From the NCBI RefSeq assembly GCF_932276165.1, contig NC_064011.1:5349501-5413500 (forward strand): a stretch of 64,000 nucleotides of DNA. Reading direction: 5' to 3'. The notes under the pieces are model-generated. The model did not search any database. It worked only from the letters and a program-made list of their open reading frames with translations, and had not been told where the DNA came from. Source of the stretch: Plutella xylostella. Lineage: Eukaryota > Arthropoda > Insecta > Lepidoptera > Plutellidae. Numbering within the stretch: the stretch's first letter is position 1; the number at the start of each line of letters is the position of its first letter. The translations under genes were made by a program, and so were the position numbers. Below, piece by piece: positions 9,616 through 21,064 of this stretch.

Positions 9616-9702
9616 AGACGTGACAAAAGTTATGCATCACGCTTACTCACATCGCGCAGCCCCAAGAGCGAGCGCGACGGAGAACTTTTGTCACGTCTGA
9701 AT
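9616..9702. mobile_element. Small inverted repeat (MITE relic)
   Basis: AGACGTGACAAAAGTT and AACTTTTGTCACGTCT flank a GC-rich loop with GCGAGCGCGACGG. Non-coding. Confidence 0.5.
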
Positions 9703-9719
9703 TGGGAAGTATTTTGAGC

Positions 9720-10204
9720 AACTGGCCATTGTTGAACTATAAATACTGAAATTACTACGATTTCTTACTTGTTCTTGTCAAAAAATCGACTATGAATGGC
9801 AACATTGGCAACACTGCAACTGAAATGAGGAAATGGGAGATTTTCGTTGACAGTTTAAAAGTTCCAAAATCGTCCGATAGATGGCATCCGGCTTGTCGTT
9901 TTTTTAAGAGCTGCATTCTTCTGAGGGGACGGAATATGTCATAAATGGTACAAAGCTGTCTTAAACTAGTTAACACTTAATATTATGCATTTTATAACAG
10001 CTAGTTAACTTTAGCTGGTTGAATTAACATCCATTGGTTTTTTTTAAAGGACAGGAATCCATGCCGGCTAGAAAAAAATGCAGTGCTGTTGAGTATGAAG
10101 TTTTTAACGCCATGGTGGAAAATCTCCCATTGAAATAAAAAAGAAGCAACTTGTCAGGGCATCGAGTGTGAGTTATTTTACCGTGCGAGAAGTTGTGAGT
10201 AAAC
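9720..10204. other. Non-coding stretch, no gene seen
   Basis: No splice-flanked exon or clear repeat core recognised. The open minus-strand reading at 9755-9976 has no domain and no support. Confidence 0.35.
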
Positions 10205-12326
10205 GTGAATTTGTATAATACACGCCACCTAGCGGTAAGTAGCTGTACTAGCTCCGCGCCATACAAATTCGCGTTAACAATCGTTTTTAAGAATAACCTA
10301 TACTTGGTCCTCAGACAAAGAAGAAGTTCTTCGTCAGTAGCCATGGATAGTGCAACTAAACTTAGAACATTGAACAATCTTTCTACTATACCAACTCCTG
10401 ACTTTTCCGAATTCAACTTTAGCCATTTTACTGATTGTGACATTGAGAGAAGTATACTTGCCATCACTTCTAACGCTGTCGGTAGTGACAGCATAAGTCG
10501 GAACATGGTACTCCCTATCCTGGACATAATCCTTCCCATCATATCCCACATATTAAATTTTTCCATATCCTCTAATACGTTCCCATCCTCTTGGAAAGAC
10601 GCCCAAGTAACTCCTTTGCCCAAAAAATCCAACCCATCCTTTTCAGACTATCGCCCTATCTCCATACTTCCTTTCCTTTCCAAAGTCCTCGAACGTCTCG
10701 TCCATCACCAGCTGAACAGGTTCTTAGTGCAGAATAATCTCATGAATCCTTACCAATCTGGATTCCGCCCAGGACACAGCACGGTAACGGCATTAGTAAA
10801 AATCACGGACGACGTTCGCCAGGGTATGGAGAACGGAGAGCTGACTGTGCTGTCGCTACTTGACTTCAGCAATGCTTTCAACACAGTGGATTTCGATATC
10901 CTCTTGGGGGTATTACGTTCTCTTAATGTATCTCCAACGGTAATTGACTGGTTTCATACTTACTTGCACGGACGCCGGCAGCGAATCCGTATTGAAGAGT
11001 CCTACTCTGTTTGGTGTAGTACTACGGCTGGTGTCCCGCAAGGTGGCGTGTTGTCTCCTCTTCTCTTCGCAATGTTCATAAATAGTATATCAACATCTCT
11101 TCTTCCTACCACCTTTATGCAGATGATCTACAAATTTATAACCATGCTCCAATTTCCGACCTCCCAGTTGCCATACATAAAACCAACACTGACTTGGATT
11201 ATATACTGGCGTGGAGTCAAAATCACGGTTTGAAAGTCAATCCAACCAAAACACAAGTCATTATATTAGGCAGCCCCAGATTCAGCTCATTTGTTGACTA
11301 CAATGCCCTCCCTCCAATAGTTTTTGATGGTGTCCACATACCTTGGAGTAAACAGGTGAAAAACTTGGGGGTCTACATGGACAATGCTATGACCTGGAAG
11401 ACGCAGCTTGATGAGGTCAGTCGGAAGGTGTTCGCTTCTGCAGGATCACTCCGCAGACTGCGAAATTTCTTGCCCACAGCCACCAAAATTGTGCTTTCTC
11501 AATCCCTACTTCTTCCTATTCTAGATTATGCCGACTCATGTTATCCCGATCTTACCGAAGAGCAACTTAACAAACTTGAGCGCCTCCAGAAAGTCTGTAT
11601 ACGGTTTATATTTGGTTTACGCAAGTATGACCATGTTTCAGAGTATCGCGCTAAGCTCAAGTGGCTCCCCATTCGCCTTCGCCGGAATACTCACATTCTT
11701 TCACTTCTTTACTCAATACTGTTTAACCCAGCGTACCCCGATTATCTCAAAGAGCGATTTCACTTTCGACATGAATCCCACAGCCGGGGATTACGTTCTT
11801 CAGAGAACCTACGGCTGAATATTCCACCTCATACCACAAAATTCTTTAGTGACTCTTTCACCATACAAGCAATCACCCTATGGAACGATCTCCCACTTAG
11901 TATACGGAAAGCACCGTCATTGGCCTCATTCAAAAGGATGTTAAAAGACCATTTCCTCGGCTCTTGATTGAAGATCACTATATCCTCTTTAATATGCTTA
12001 TTATTATATATAAGTAACATGGTATGTAGTTTATTATATATTAATATATATTTTAATATATTATTTATTATGATGCTAGGTATATAAATTATGTATGTAA
12101 ATATATTGTAGGTAGTATGTTTTGATATATTAAATATTTATGGTATATTCTTTATTCCTGCTACACTTTACCCTTTACATCTAAATATCCTTCCACCCAA
12201 AGGTTGTCTGGAAGAAATCGCTTTTAGCGATAAGACCGCCATTTGTACATATGTGTTAGATTAAGTTTTGTATTGTTGTCCATATTTTTGTGTGCAAATA
12301 AAGAATATCTTATCTTATCTTATCTT
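10205..12326 (+). mobile_element. LINE reverse transcriptase remnant with TATCT tail
   Basis: The first frame (10205-11110) carries RT blocks: 'DAQVTPLPKKSNP', 'YRPISILPFLSKVLERLV', 'QSGFRPGHSTVTALV', 'LLDFSNAFNTVDFDIL', 'GVPQGGVLSPLLF'. The YADD catalytic box and the C-terminus continue in another frame (from about 11112; 'HGLKVNPTKTQVIILGS', 'VKNLGVYMDNAMTWK', 'ITLWNDLPLSIRKAPSL') to the stop near 11967, so one frameshift lies shortly before YADD. No endonuclease domain is present (5' truncated). The 3' UTR has the hairpin AGAAATCGCTTTTAGCGATAAGAC and ends in TATCT repeats. Same family as the fragments at 39486 and 62280. Clade not certain (CR1/Jockey group). Confidence 0.8.
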
Positions 12327-12922
12327 CCACTCTCAAAATTCCGACACCAAACGACCTAAATTTGAATAAAATATTGCCGTTTTTAGTTGGTAATATCCTC
12401 ATGCTCTGTTAAATGTACTAAAATTTTGTAGAAGACGCCATTAAGCTAGCCTTTTCCGTTTAGAAGTAATTTGGTGCTTTTCTCAGCTCAGATTAGTGAC
12501 GGAACGTCAAAAACGTAAACAAGGCTTTTGTGTACCTCTTATTCAATTAAATAGAAAATACCAATTTAAATTCATCGTTTAGCAACAAAACTATTGTGAA
12601 AACATCCAACTAACCGGCGCAACGGGATTCCAGACATTCGTAACTGGTGAGCTCGCCTGTATCATCACTATTTATCACAAATATTTCAACTTGAAATCAA
12701 TCTAAACGGTTAAATTTTTGAAACACATACGTATTTTTGAAAATTATAACCAATTAACGACCAAAATTCGGCGCATGCGCAAGCACAACAACTCTGACAT
12801 TGACATTTGAGAAAGCAGAAGAATGACATTCACAGAGTAATTTGTTATGACAAGTCGTTTCAAGTGTTGCCATATCAAAAAAACTTGTATGATTGCGTTC
12901 CATTACACGAAAATACTGCAAG

Positions 12923-14659
12923 ATGCCTCCTAACATCTATTGTTGTGCGGGATGCCAGAGTAATTGTCGAAGAAACGACTATTTAAAGTGCGTTACCTGT
13001 AAACAAATATTATGCCTAGAAAATGAATGCTCAGGCGTACCAAGGAAACGATACCAAATCATGGAAACAGGGAAGAAAGCGACCTGGAAATGTATAAAAT
13101 GTAGTAAAAAATCAAGTACTCCATTACCAAAAAAGCCTACACCAACGGCTACTATAATTGATAGTAAGTCAAAGATGCAGTCAAATAAAACCGGAAATTC
13201 TTCTACATACAATGATATTAATAATCTATCAACAATATGCACAAACGTCACACCTTTGGAAGAACCATCCCCTATTAAAAAAACTACTCACTCTCCTACG
13301 ATGATCAACCAAAACATCACACAGCGGAGGAAAGAAATCGTGGTGAATATTCCGACAAACAATTCTTTTGAGTCACTATCAGAAGGTCTGGACTCTGAAA
13401 GTGAAGTAGATTACAGTGCACCTAATTCTGACACACCTAATAAAAATAGTACGAGTAACTTACCCCGAAGTAGTAGCAGTTCAGAGATCCGCAATGCTAA
13501 GATGACAAATGAACTAGAGCATGTCAAAGAAAAAATTACAAATTTAGAAATGCAGCTAAAGTCAGCTGAAAGTGAGATAGAAGCCATGTTAACGGAAAAT
13601 TATTGTTTAAAAAATGAATTAACAAAATATAAGAAGAAGGTTGACCAGTTAACAAAATTATGTCTTACACCGAACGCTAACATCAAAAAAATAAAAAAAC
13701 AGAAGAAGAGTAATAATATAAACAACAAAACTATGCCTAACCTACTTTTTGAATCAGAGACAGATGAACCAGAATCAGAATCACCACAGGAACAAATCAA
13801 ACAGTCAGCGACCTTAGGAGAAGAACCAAGACTTCTAGGTCACAAAAATGTAAACGGCACTAAAATGAAGACTGAGAATATAGCACCTTCCGTCGATAAA
13901 GACATGAAACCTAAACAGCTGGAATCACAGAAAGAACAGAAAAACAAAGTTGTTATAATTGGTGATGAGCAAATTGCCGGTATAACTCCTAATCTAATGG
14001 CCCTTCGAAAAAAACACTGGAATGATCGTTTTAAATGTATTTCTTTTGTAAAGCCAAATGCAGAATCATCTAGTATACTTTCAGAAAGTGATTTCTTTGC
14101 CACTTTGGAACATGATCTAGGAATTGATGATAGGGTAATAATAAGTGTAGGCGCAAACGATAAAAGCAGTTCTAAACTAATAGATGAACTATCGACTGCA
14201 CTACCTAAGCTACACAAAACCAAAGTTTTCCTACTAGAAATACTTAAATCTAGATACCTAAATAATAACATCGTAAATTCGAAATTTGAAATAATATGTA
14301 ACAATAATCCGCATGTAAAATTCGTAAGATTTAATTCAAATCAGTCAATAAACAAGCATACTATATGCAATAAAATAAACATAGAAATTGACTCTCTAGA
14401 GTACGAAAACAAATTTATAAAAAACATTAAAGAACGAATATCAGAACAAACAAAAAAAAATATGATACACAAAAAAGGAACGATACCGTGGTTTTTTCAA
14501 AAATATCAGAATAGTAAAAGAATAAGTCAGCATCAGGACAAAAAAGGTACGATACCGTGGTTTTTTAAGAAAAAATTAAATAATAAAATAATAAGCGAAA
14601 CAAATAAATTGCCAGAAATGCATCAAGAGTCAATATTTTTTCGTGCCCAATACAGATAA
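12923..14659 (+). CDS. LINE ORF1 protein: PHD-like finger, coiled coil, SGNH-like esterase
   Basis: About 578 residues from the Met at 12923 (a longer reading from 12893 is possible). N-terminus: CCAGCQSNCRRNDYLKCVTC ... C-x2-C ... WKCIKC, a Cys-rich PHD-like zinc finger over residues 5-60. Middle: Ser/Thr/Asn-rich linker, then a coiled coil rich in Glu/Lys heptads (EHVKEKITNLEMQLKSAESE) around residues 200-250. C-terminal half: VVIIGDEQIAGI and VIISVGANDK, which look like blocks I and III of SGNH hydrolases, as found in ORF1 of CR1-group LINEs. Near the end the phrase KKGTIPWFF occurs twice, 23 residues apart. It overlaps the ORF2 start by 17 nt in another frame, suggesting coupled translation. 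Intact reading frame. Confidence 0.75.
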   Translation: MPPNIYCCAGCQSNCRRNDYLKCVTCKQILCLENECSGVPRKRYQIMETGKKATWKCIKCSKKSSTPLPKKPTPTATIIDSKSKMQSNKTGNSSTYNDINNLSTICTNVTPLEEPSPIKKTTHSPTMINQNITQRRKEIVVNIPTNNSFESLSEGLDSESEVDYSAPNSDTPNKNSTSNLPRSSSSSEIRNAKMTNELEHVKEKITNLEMQLKSAESEIEAMLTENYCLKNELTKYKKKVDQLTKLCLTPNANIKKIKKQKKSNNINNKTMPNLLFESETDEPESESPQEQIKQSATLGEEPRLLGHKNVNGTKMKTENIAPSVDKDMKPKQLESQKEQKNKVVIIGDEQIAGITPNLMALRKKHWNDRFKCISFVKPNAESSSILSESDFFATLEHDLGIDDRVIISVGANDKSSSKLIDELSTALPKLHKTKVFLLEILKSRYLNNNIVNSKFEIICNNNPHVKFVRFNSNQSINKHTICNKINIEIDSLEYENKFIKNIKERISEQTKKNMIHKKGTIPWFFQKYQNSKRISQHQDKKGTIPWFFKKKLNNKIISETNKLPEMHQESIFFRAQYR

Positions 14660-17498
14660 CGAAAATAAACTTACTATTTATCATCAAAACATAGCCAGTG
14701 CAATAAGTAAGCAAGATGAATTAAATGTACTTATTGAAGATTTGGCCGATTGCAATGTGGAGTTGGACGTAATATGTCTAAGTGAAACTTTTATAAAATC
14801 AGGAGAAGAATTTAATTTTCGTTTGAAAAACTTCCAAAAAGCCGCCTTTTATTCTCGTAAATCAGAAAAAAGAGGGGGAACAGCTATACTTGTCAAAAAT
14901 TCACTAAGATACAAAGAAATAGATATACCAAAAGAGCTAAAGATAAACCTGATATTTGAGAGCTGTGGCATTGAGTTGACTGACTATAATATAGTTATTA
15001 TCTGTATATATAGGACACCAACGTCAAACCCTCAAACCTTTCTGGATACTTTAGAAAAACTACTACACTACTTTACTGAAAGATCAAGGAAAAGGTTAAT
15101 TCTTTGTGGAGATTGGAATATCAACACACTAGTAGTAAATAAAAACTCTCAAGAATTAATTAGTCTACTGAATAACTACCATTTAAAAATTCATATAAAC
15201 GAACCTACTAGGAAAAAAGCCTGCCTCGATTTGTTTGCCAGTAACGTCCAAAAAGTGGCTGGTTTTGTAAAAAAAACCGGACTGTCTGATCATAACACAG
15301 GACAATTCCTTAGTTTTCCCCTAAAAAGAAATCGAGATATTTGTTATTGGTTCGAAAATAAACGCGATTTCAGTCAACAAAATATGGTAAAATTTCAAGA
15401 TGCCATGAAGTCATTGACCTTTTCTGAAGTTTAAGCCTTTAATTCATTTCAGGAATTGGTCATGCTCTTCTTTGAACTATGTTTTCCAATAATTAAAATA
15501 AAAATATAAAATAGAAACAAACGTATTAACTGGATATCTAATGGTATTAAGATAAGTTGTAAGACCAAACGAAACTATTATTATAAATATCAAAGTACAC
15601 AAACAAAAAAAGCCTACTTGAAAAAAAAGTTCAAAGATTATAGCCGAATTCTGAAACAAACAATAAAATGCGCACAAAAAAAATGCAATAATGAATTTAT
15701 TGCAAAGGCAACGAACAAGTGCAAAGCATCATGGGACATTATAAATAGTAACAATATTCTAAATAATAATATGAAAAGTGACATTAAAAAAGTAACACAT
15801 GGAACTATAACTTATAATAATCCTCATGACATTTGTACAATATTTAATAATTTTTTTATAGATACAATTGAAAATAATATAAATATAGACAATAATAATT
15901 TCCAGAATAAATATGAATTTAAATCAAATTATAATACAATATTTTTGAATCCAATTAGTGAAGATAAGATGATTAAAATAATTGCTCAACTGAAGAATAC
16001 AAATGCAGTAGGGTATGATAGTATATGTACAAAAATTGTTAAGTTGTGCCGCCATGAATTAGTCGCACCCCTTACTTTTATAATGAATCTATCATTATTG
16101 CAGGGTATCTTTCCACAAAATCTAAAAAAAACCATTGTCAAACCAAAACACAAATCAGGAGATGAAACAGACTTAAATAAATATCGCCCAGTAGCACTTA
16201 TTCCAATCATGTCAAAAATTCTCGAAAAAGTAATGTATGAAAAATTAAATTCATTTATTAATAAATATCAAATTTTGTCCCCCCAGCAGTTTGGATTTCG
16301 GAAAAAATTCTCAACCACTTTTGCCTGTTTTTCTTTAGTTAAAGAAATAATGGAAAGCCTTAATAGAAGTCAACCTATCGCGGGACTTTTTCTGGATATG
16401 AGTAAGGCTTTCGATTTTGTATCTCACCAAAAACTTCTTCAAAAACTATATAAGTATGGAATTAGGGGTAACGCATATAAATGGATAGAGAGTTACTTAT
16501 CAGATAGAGTACAATGCGTTGAAATTAATAACACGGAAAATAATATAAGAAAATCTTTCAGATCAGAATATAGAGAAATAAAACATGGTGTGCCCCAAGG
16601 AAGCATTCTTGGACCCCTGCTATTTCTTCTATATATTAATGATCTACCTTTAAATATTGAACATACAAGCATACTGTACGCTGATGATACTACAGTAGCA
16701 ATTGAGTGCACTAACAAGGAAACTTTTCACATCGAAATAAACAAGGTCCTAAAACAAGTCATTAGATGGTTAGAATATAATAATTTAAATGTAAATATAA
16801 ATAAAACACAATTAATTCAATTTAGTACTTATAATGCAAGAATCGAACCATTAAAAATTAAATACAAAAACGAAACTCTAGAAGAAGTAAAATCTACAAA
16901 ATTTTTAGGTATAATCTTTGATAAGAACTGTAGTTGGAAGGAGCACATACAAATGGTATGTACTAAAATAGACAAATTTTTATATGCATTGAAAAATATT
17001 AGGCAAACAGTTTCAAAGAAGGCCGCCCTTAGTGCTTATCATGGCTATATAGGCTCAGTACTTCGATACGGAATCATTATATGGGGAAACTCAGTAGACG
17101 TAGACCGCACTTTTAAAGCACAAAAGAAGTGTATTAGATCGTTGTGCTTGGCTAACTATAGGGATTCCTGTAAACCATTATTTAAGAAGCTAAATATTTT
17201 GCCACTTCCATGTATTTACATCCAAGAGATCTGTATATTTGTTAAACAGCACCCGGAAATATTTAAAACAAAAAAGGAAATGAACAGTCGTACTGGTGAA
17301 CGATATAAACATAAATTATACTTTCCTACCTCTAAATTAGAATTGTATAAAAACAATGTGTACTGTATGTGCATACGAGTGTATAATAAGTTGCCTGATG
17401 AATTTAAAACTTTAAAAATAGAAATATTCAAAAGTAAAGTAGAAAAATATTTAATGTCCAATTGTTTTTACTCAATTAATGAATTTTTTAATGAATAA
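14643..17498 (+). pseudogene. LINE ORF2 (AP endonuclease + reverse transcriptase), two nonsense codons
   Basis: Residues 1-220: APE-like endonuclease ('YHQNIAS', 'ICLSETFIKSGEEF', 'RGGTAILVK', 'IYRTPTSNPQTFL', 'LCGDWNINTLV', 'GLSDHNTGQ'). The frame is broken by TAA at 15432-15434 and again at 15507-15509, then continues in the same frame through the RT: 'NAVGYDSICTKIVK', 'YRPVALIPIMSKILEKVM', 'QFGFRKKFST', 'AGLFLDMSKAFDFV', 'GVPQGSILGPLLFLLYIND', 'SILYADDTTVA', 'STKFLGIIFDKNCSWK' and the C-terminal 'LRYGIIIWGNS ... QKKCIRSL' block. All catalytic RT motifs are present. The two stops lie in the linker between endonuclease and RT, so the inactivation looks recent. Confidence 0.8.
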
Positions 17499-17698
17499 TT
17501 AATGATTTGATATTTTTGTATATATTATTCTTGTCATAATTACCTACTGTAATAGTTTTTTTAATAGATTAAGATAATTATTGTAAATATTTGTACGCCC
17601 ATAGGGCTGAATTTGATGGATCCAACTATGTATATAACACCGTTTCATGTACCCAAATTCTAGAACAAATAAATGATTTTACTTACTTTACTTTTACT
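17499..17698 (+). mobile_element. 3' UTR and tail of the CR1-like LINE
   Basis: AT-rich 3' region with AACAAATAAATGATTTTAC and a TACTTTACTTTTACTT tail. No second ORF. Confidence 0.55.
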
Positions 17699-17699
17699 T

Positions 17700-18120
17700 C
17701 AGTGGAACCTTTTCATTGCCCGTGAGTGTACATTGCCCCCAACATGCTTACACGCACATGATGATTGTTTTTTATACAAACTGAGATAAAATTATCACAT
17801 TTTCTTACATGGTGCCACTGAAATAAATAAAATTTATTCTTGATGTTAAAGAAACATTCGTAATACAGGTGCATTTTCATTAGTTGATATGGCCTGCACA
17901 GTGCTGAAGATCTCTGTATTGTTTATTTATTTATTTTTATTTTGTTTTAAATATAGTTAAATAGAATTGAACCGATATAAATTAATATACTCTATAAATT
18001 TTATTATACTAATTAATTTTAATTATGATTTATTGTGATGTAATTTTAATTTTTAATTTGATTGACATTGCATGTACTATGGATCTTGTTATCTGAAAAT
18101 AAATGTATTATTATTATTAC
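17700..18120. other. Non-coding stretch
   Basis: Begins with GGAACCTTTTCATTGCCCGTGAGTGTA, a short phrase that recurs near 8947 and 22731 and inverted near 20957, so it is probably the end of a MITE family. It ends in AAATAAATGTATTATTATTATT, a retroposon-like tail. No gene seen. Confidence 0.35.
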
Positions 18121-18193
18121 ATGTTTTCTTATATTTTCACTCCTTTTGGAGGTTTATTCCCTATCTCACGGGCGTAAGCCAAGTGAGGAGGGC

Positions 18194-18852
18194 CTAATTT
18201 TGGGATGAAATGACGGATGTTGTGAGGAATTTTCTGGTGATGCGGCATGTGTTTAATATGGTGGCTTTTTGTAGGGTGTAAATAATAGATTTTGGGACGT
18301 TAATGGTTTCCAGGCTATTTTTAAGGGTTTTTGGGATGATTCCAGTCGATGATAAAACTATGGGGACGATGTGAATTGTTTGGGCACTCCACTGGGTTTT
18401 AATTTCTATTGCCAGGTCTTGGTATTTTGATAACTTTTCTGTGAGTGTAGATTGGATGTTGTGGGTATTTGGAATAGCTATGTCGATGATGTAGGCTGTC
18501 CTGTTTGATTTATCTAAAAGGGTAATATCGGGTCTATTAAAATGTACAGTTTTATCAGTTAGTATGGTGCGGTCCCAGTAGAGTTTGTAGTGGTTATTTT
18601 CGTGAACGGTTTCAGGAAAATAACCACTACAAACTCTACTGGGACTTCTTCTTCTTCTTTCTTTTTTCTCTATGAAATGTGCTGAATGTGCTAGATGTTG
18701 GTGAATTATGGAGGCTACTTGGTCATGGCGGTGCTTGTAGTCAGTTTGGACCAGACTCTTGCATGCCCCGGTTATGTGCTGTATTGTTTCCGATGCACTT
18801 CTACATCTCCTGCATAGGTCAGTCGGTTGGTTGAGGTCTTTAATTATTATTA
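18194..18852 (-). mobile_element. C-terminus of an RLE-type LINE (R4/Dong/R2-like)
   Basis: An open reading of about 215 codons on the minus strand, from about 18846 down to a TAG at 18194-18196; it has no Met so it is easily missed. It starts with a CCHC motif (LCRRCRSASETIQHITGACK) followed by YKHRHDQVASIIHQ, then YKLYWDRTILTDKTVHFNRP and the core PDITLLDKSNRTAYIIDIAIP, the P-D...D signature of the restriction-like endonuclease of R2/R4-type LINEs. This class differs from the APE-type LINEs in the rest of the window. 5' truncated. It contains a perfect inverted repeat (18572-18645) that does not break the frame. Confidence 0.75.
18572..18645. repeat. Perfect 29-bp inverted repeat within LINE coding region
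   Basis: Arms 18572-18600 and 18617-18645 are exact reverse complements (start GTCCCAGTAGAG, end CTCTACTGGGAC) around a 16-nt spacer. One arm is the ancestral YKLYWD-coding DNA; the other looks like an inverted extra copy. Confidence 0.9.
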
Positions 18853-18859
18853 TTATTAT

Positions 18860-19385
18860 TGTATGCTGCAGGGACCGTATTCAGGGAATCGTTTTAATTT
18901 TTTTATATGTGAGAACATCTTTTTTTTAATAATAAATTATCAAATGAAACATATTAAGAATTTTGTATAAGCTACATTATGTATTAAATTATTATAAAGT
19001 AGTACTTATAAATGATTATTTTAACGACAAAAACGCGTGGTCTTATTAGTAACATGAAATCAACTGTAGGTACGTATAAAATACTTTAGCCAATTTTAAT
19101 TATTTCAACAATATCCATAAAATTTCACGGTGTGACAGTCTTCTAGATAATGGTTTTATACCATCGAAGTCGTTTGCATTCAGCCTTTTGACATCCATGT
19201 CGTAACTATGCATTACATAGAACACGATAAATCATCAACGGTTATCGGTTCTTCGACAGATGTGGTCGGCTTATTGCCATATTTGTGTGAGTATAGAGGT
19301 TTCAGTGTCACAGGGCGCAATGTGAAAGTGATGTGTACAGATTTGCTTGGGCTTGCTTTGATGCGCCATTTGTGTAGCCATTAAT
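18860..19385. other. Non-coding stretch with ATT microsatellite
   Basis: Starts just after an (ATT)n run at about 18842-18860. No exon or recognisable element core found. Confidence 0.3.
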
Positions 19386-19389
19386 CTAT

Positions 19390-19915
19390 TTTATTCAGGT
19401 GAGTTTTTAAAATGCTATTACAGGATTTGGGCTGCTGGCTAGACATACGGTAACGTCCGCGACAGTTTGTCCGACTTGAAAAAAAGTTAACACAGTAACT
19501 GAGTTGTTCGATTCTTCAACAAGAATGGTTAAGTTTGGTGTACCACAGGGAAGTGTTCTTGGGCCACTCCTGTTTCTATTATACATCAATGACTTGCCAG
19601 ATATATCTCCCTACCAACATCTTTATTTGCAGACGATATATCCATAACTGCCTCGAATAATATATAATATAGGTATAAACTGTTGCTTCAGTGGTAGATT
19701 GGCTCGCAATAAATAACCTAAATATAAATATTGATAAAACCACATACGTGCAGTTCCAGAACCAAGCACCAAGGTGTGACAATTAAAGAGTCAGAACAAG
19801 TGAAATTTCTGTGTATCAATATCGATAGACACTGTAACTGGAAATATCATATAGAAAGTGTCTGCAAAAAAATTCATAGGTTTGTGTATGTAGTTATGTA
19901 CTTTATAGACTAAAT
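19390..19915 (+). mobile_element. Decayed LINE RT fragment
   Basis: Encodes, in changing frames, VKFGVPQGSVLGPLLFLLYINDLPD (19526-19605), a broken FADDI-like box (about 19625), 'VDWLAINNLNINIDKT' and 'SEQVKFLCINIDRHCNWKYHIESVCKK' (to 19875). Several frameshifts; related to the CR1-like RTs nearby. Confidence 0.7.
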
Positions 19916-20030
19916 AAGATCTCCGGTCTACAAGTAGAGTATCACTCTAGAATTTCACTGAAATATTGTGATTTGCACTGAGATAACACTATGATGCAAT
20001 ATCCTAGGCGTTATAGGCGTTATAGGCGGC

Positions 20031-20290
20031 TATGACGACCGCATGGCGTAGTGGTTAGTGACCCTAACTGCTGAGCCGAAGGTCCCGGGTTCGATTCCCG
20101 GCTGGAGCTGATATTTGTTTAAAGACATAATTATATTTTGTACTCGGGTCTTGGGTCTAGGGTGGTGATATTTATATTTAATATGTATCTACCTATGTAT
20201 TTGTGTAGATATATCAGCTTTCCGATACCCATAACACAGGCTCTGCCTAGCTTGGGGTTGGATGGCTGTGTGTGAGATGTCCCTACATAT
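20031..20290 (+). mobile_element. tRNA-derived SINE
   Basis: Head ATGGCGTAGTGGTTAGTGAC, B box GGTTCGATTCCCGGCTGGAG, then a 3' part with ATAACACAGGCTCTGCCTAGC and GTGTGTGAGATGTCCC. The 3' part differs from the copy at 8319 and matches those at 1005 and 35478, so there are two 3' subtypes on one head. Confidence 0.7.
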
Positions 20291-20496
20291 TTATTATTAT
20301 TATTATATAATGTTTTAGATGATTTTAGTCACAAAACACTTGTATTTAGTAAATAAAGAAAAACAATTAAAAAATTAATTAATTTATAGTTCTAAAAAAA
20401 TATATTTTATTTAAGTAGTTTGAAAACATTTTAAAACAGTTCTATAGTAGCCTTGTAATTCTGTATTTCTTTAATTTAATAATCGTAATCTCTTAA

Positions 20497-20742
20497 GGCC
20501 CCCATTCACGGGCGTACCAATCCGGTGGATTTGTCGCTGGCGACAAGTCCGCGGAAAAATCAGCGTGTGAATGGATAGGTGGGTGCGACTCGCGGTACCG
20601 CGCGGCGCTCGCCGTCTGGGTTAAAATAGGTTATGTGCCTTGTGCAAGGCTCAATAAAGTTGACAATCGAATGGAGTGCAACTCGTGCTCGTGTAGTGTG
20701 TGGGCGATGACGGATTTGTCCGCTCGCGGTGCGTCGAGTGAA
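20497..20742. mobile_element. GC-rich short element preceded by TTAA
   Basis: Left end GGCCCCCATTCACGGGCG just after TTAA (20493-20496). The right end around GTGCGTCGAGTGAATGGGC is its diverged inverted complement. The inner part has GACAAGTCCGCGG and GGATTTGTCCGCTCG. A related half-element lies at 22100-22176, again next to TTAA. Probably a MITE mobilised with TTAA duplications. Confidence 0.5.
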
Positions 20743-20754
20743 TGGGCTGCTTTA

Positions 20755-20880
20755 TTCCCTTATCCAAAGGTTGTCTAGCAGTTATAGCTTTTAGTGATAT
20801 ACCTTCTGTACCCTAATTAAGTTACAATCTTTTTTTTATGATAAATTTTTGGTGTACAAATAAAGTGCATTCTATCTATT
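20755..20880 (+). mobile_element. Retroposon 3' tail with hairpin
   Basis: ATCCAAAGGTTGTCTAGCAG, 'TATAGCTTTTAGTGATATAC', then ACAAATAAAGTGCATTCTATC. A diverged copy of the hairpin tails at 12190 and 28207. Confidence 0.5.
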
Positions 20881-20893
20881 GGTTCCTTTTCAG

Positions 20894-20936
20894 TTCCTAT
20901 TATGGATTTGTCCAATGTACAGCCATGGATATTCAA
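20894..20936 (+). CDS. Doubtful exon (43 nt)
   Basis: Strong acceptor (GGTTCCTTTTCAG) and strong donor (TTCAA|GTAAGT), open as P-I-M-D-L-S-N-V-Q-P-W-I-F after a phase-1 entry, but 43 nt would change phase. Either it belongs to another transcript, or it is a chance pair of sites. Confidence 0.3.
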
Positions 20937-21064
20937 GTAAGTCCATTTTAAAATACACTCTCAAGCAATGAAATAGTTCCAGTGGCATAGCACCAAAATT
21001 ACTCCTAAATGGAAAGGGCTATAATATTAAATTTTTCATATTTTTTTACTTAAATTGTTTACAG

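Larger units (their letters stand above)
12400..17698 (+). mobile_element. Near-complete CR1-like LINE
   Basis: Two overlapping ORFs (ORF1 12923-14659, ORF2 14643-17498) followed by a 3' UTR with GTACGCCCATAGGGCTGAAT and a tail of ACTTTACTT-type repeats ending near 17698. ORF1 has PHD-like and esterase-like domains and ORF2 has endonuclease plus RT, the layout of CR1-group LINEs. The 5' boundary is a guess. Two in-frame stops in ORF2 make this copy inactive, but it is otherwise little decayed. Confidence 0.7.

Noticed and set aside
10024..10632. 202-codon minus-strand reading
   Set aside because: Antisense to the LINE RT frame, with no domain.
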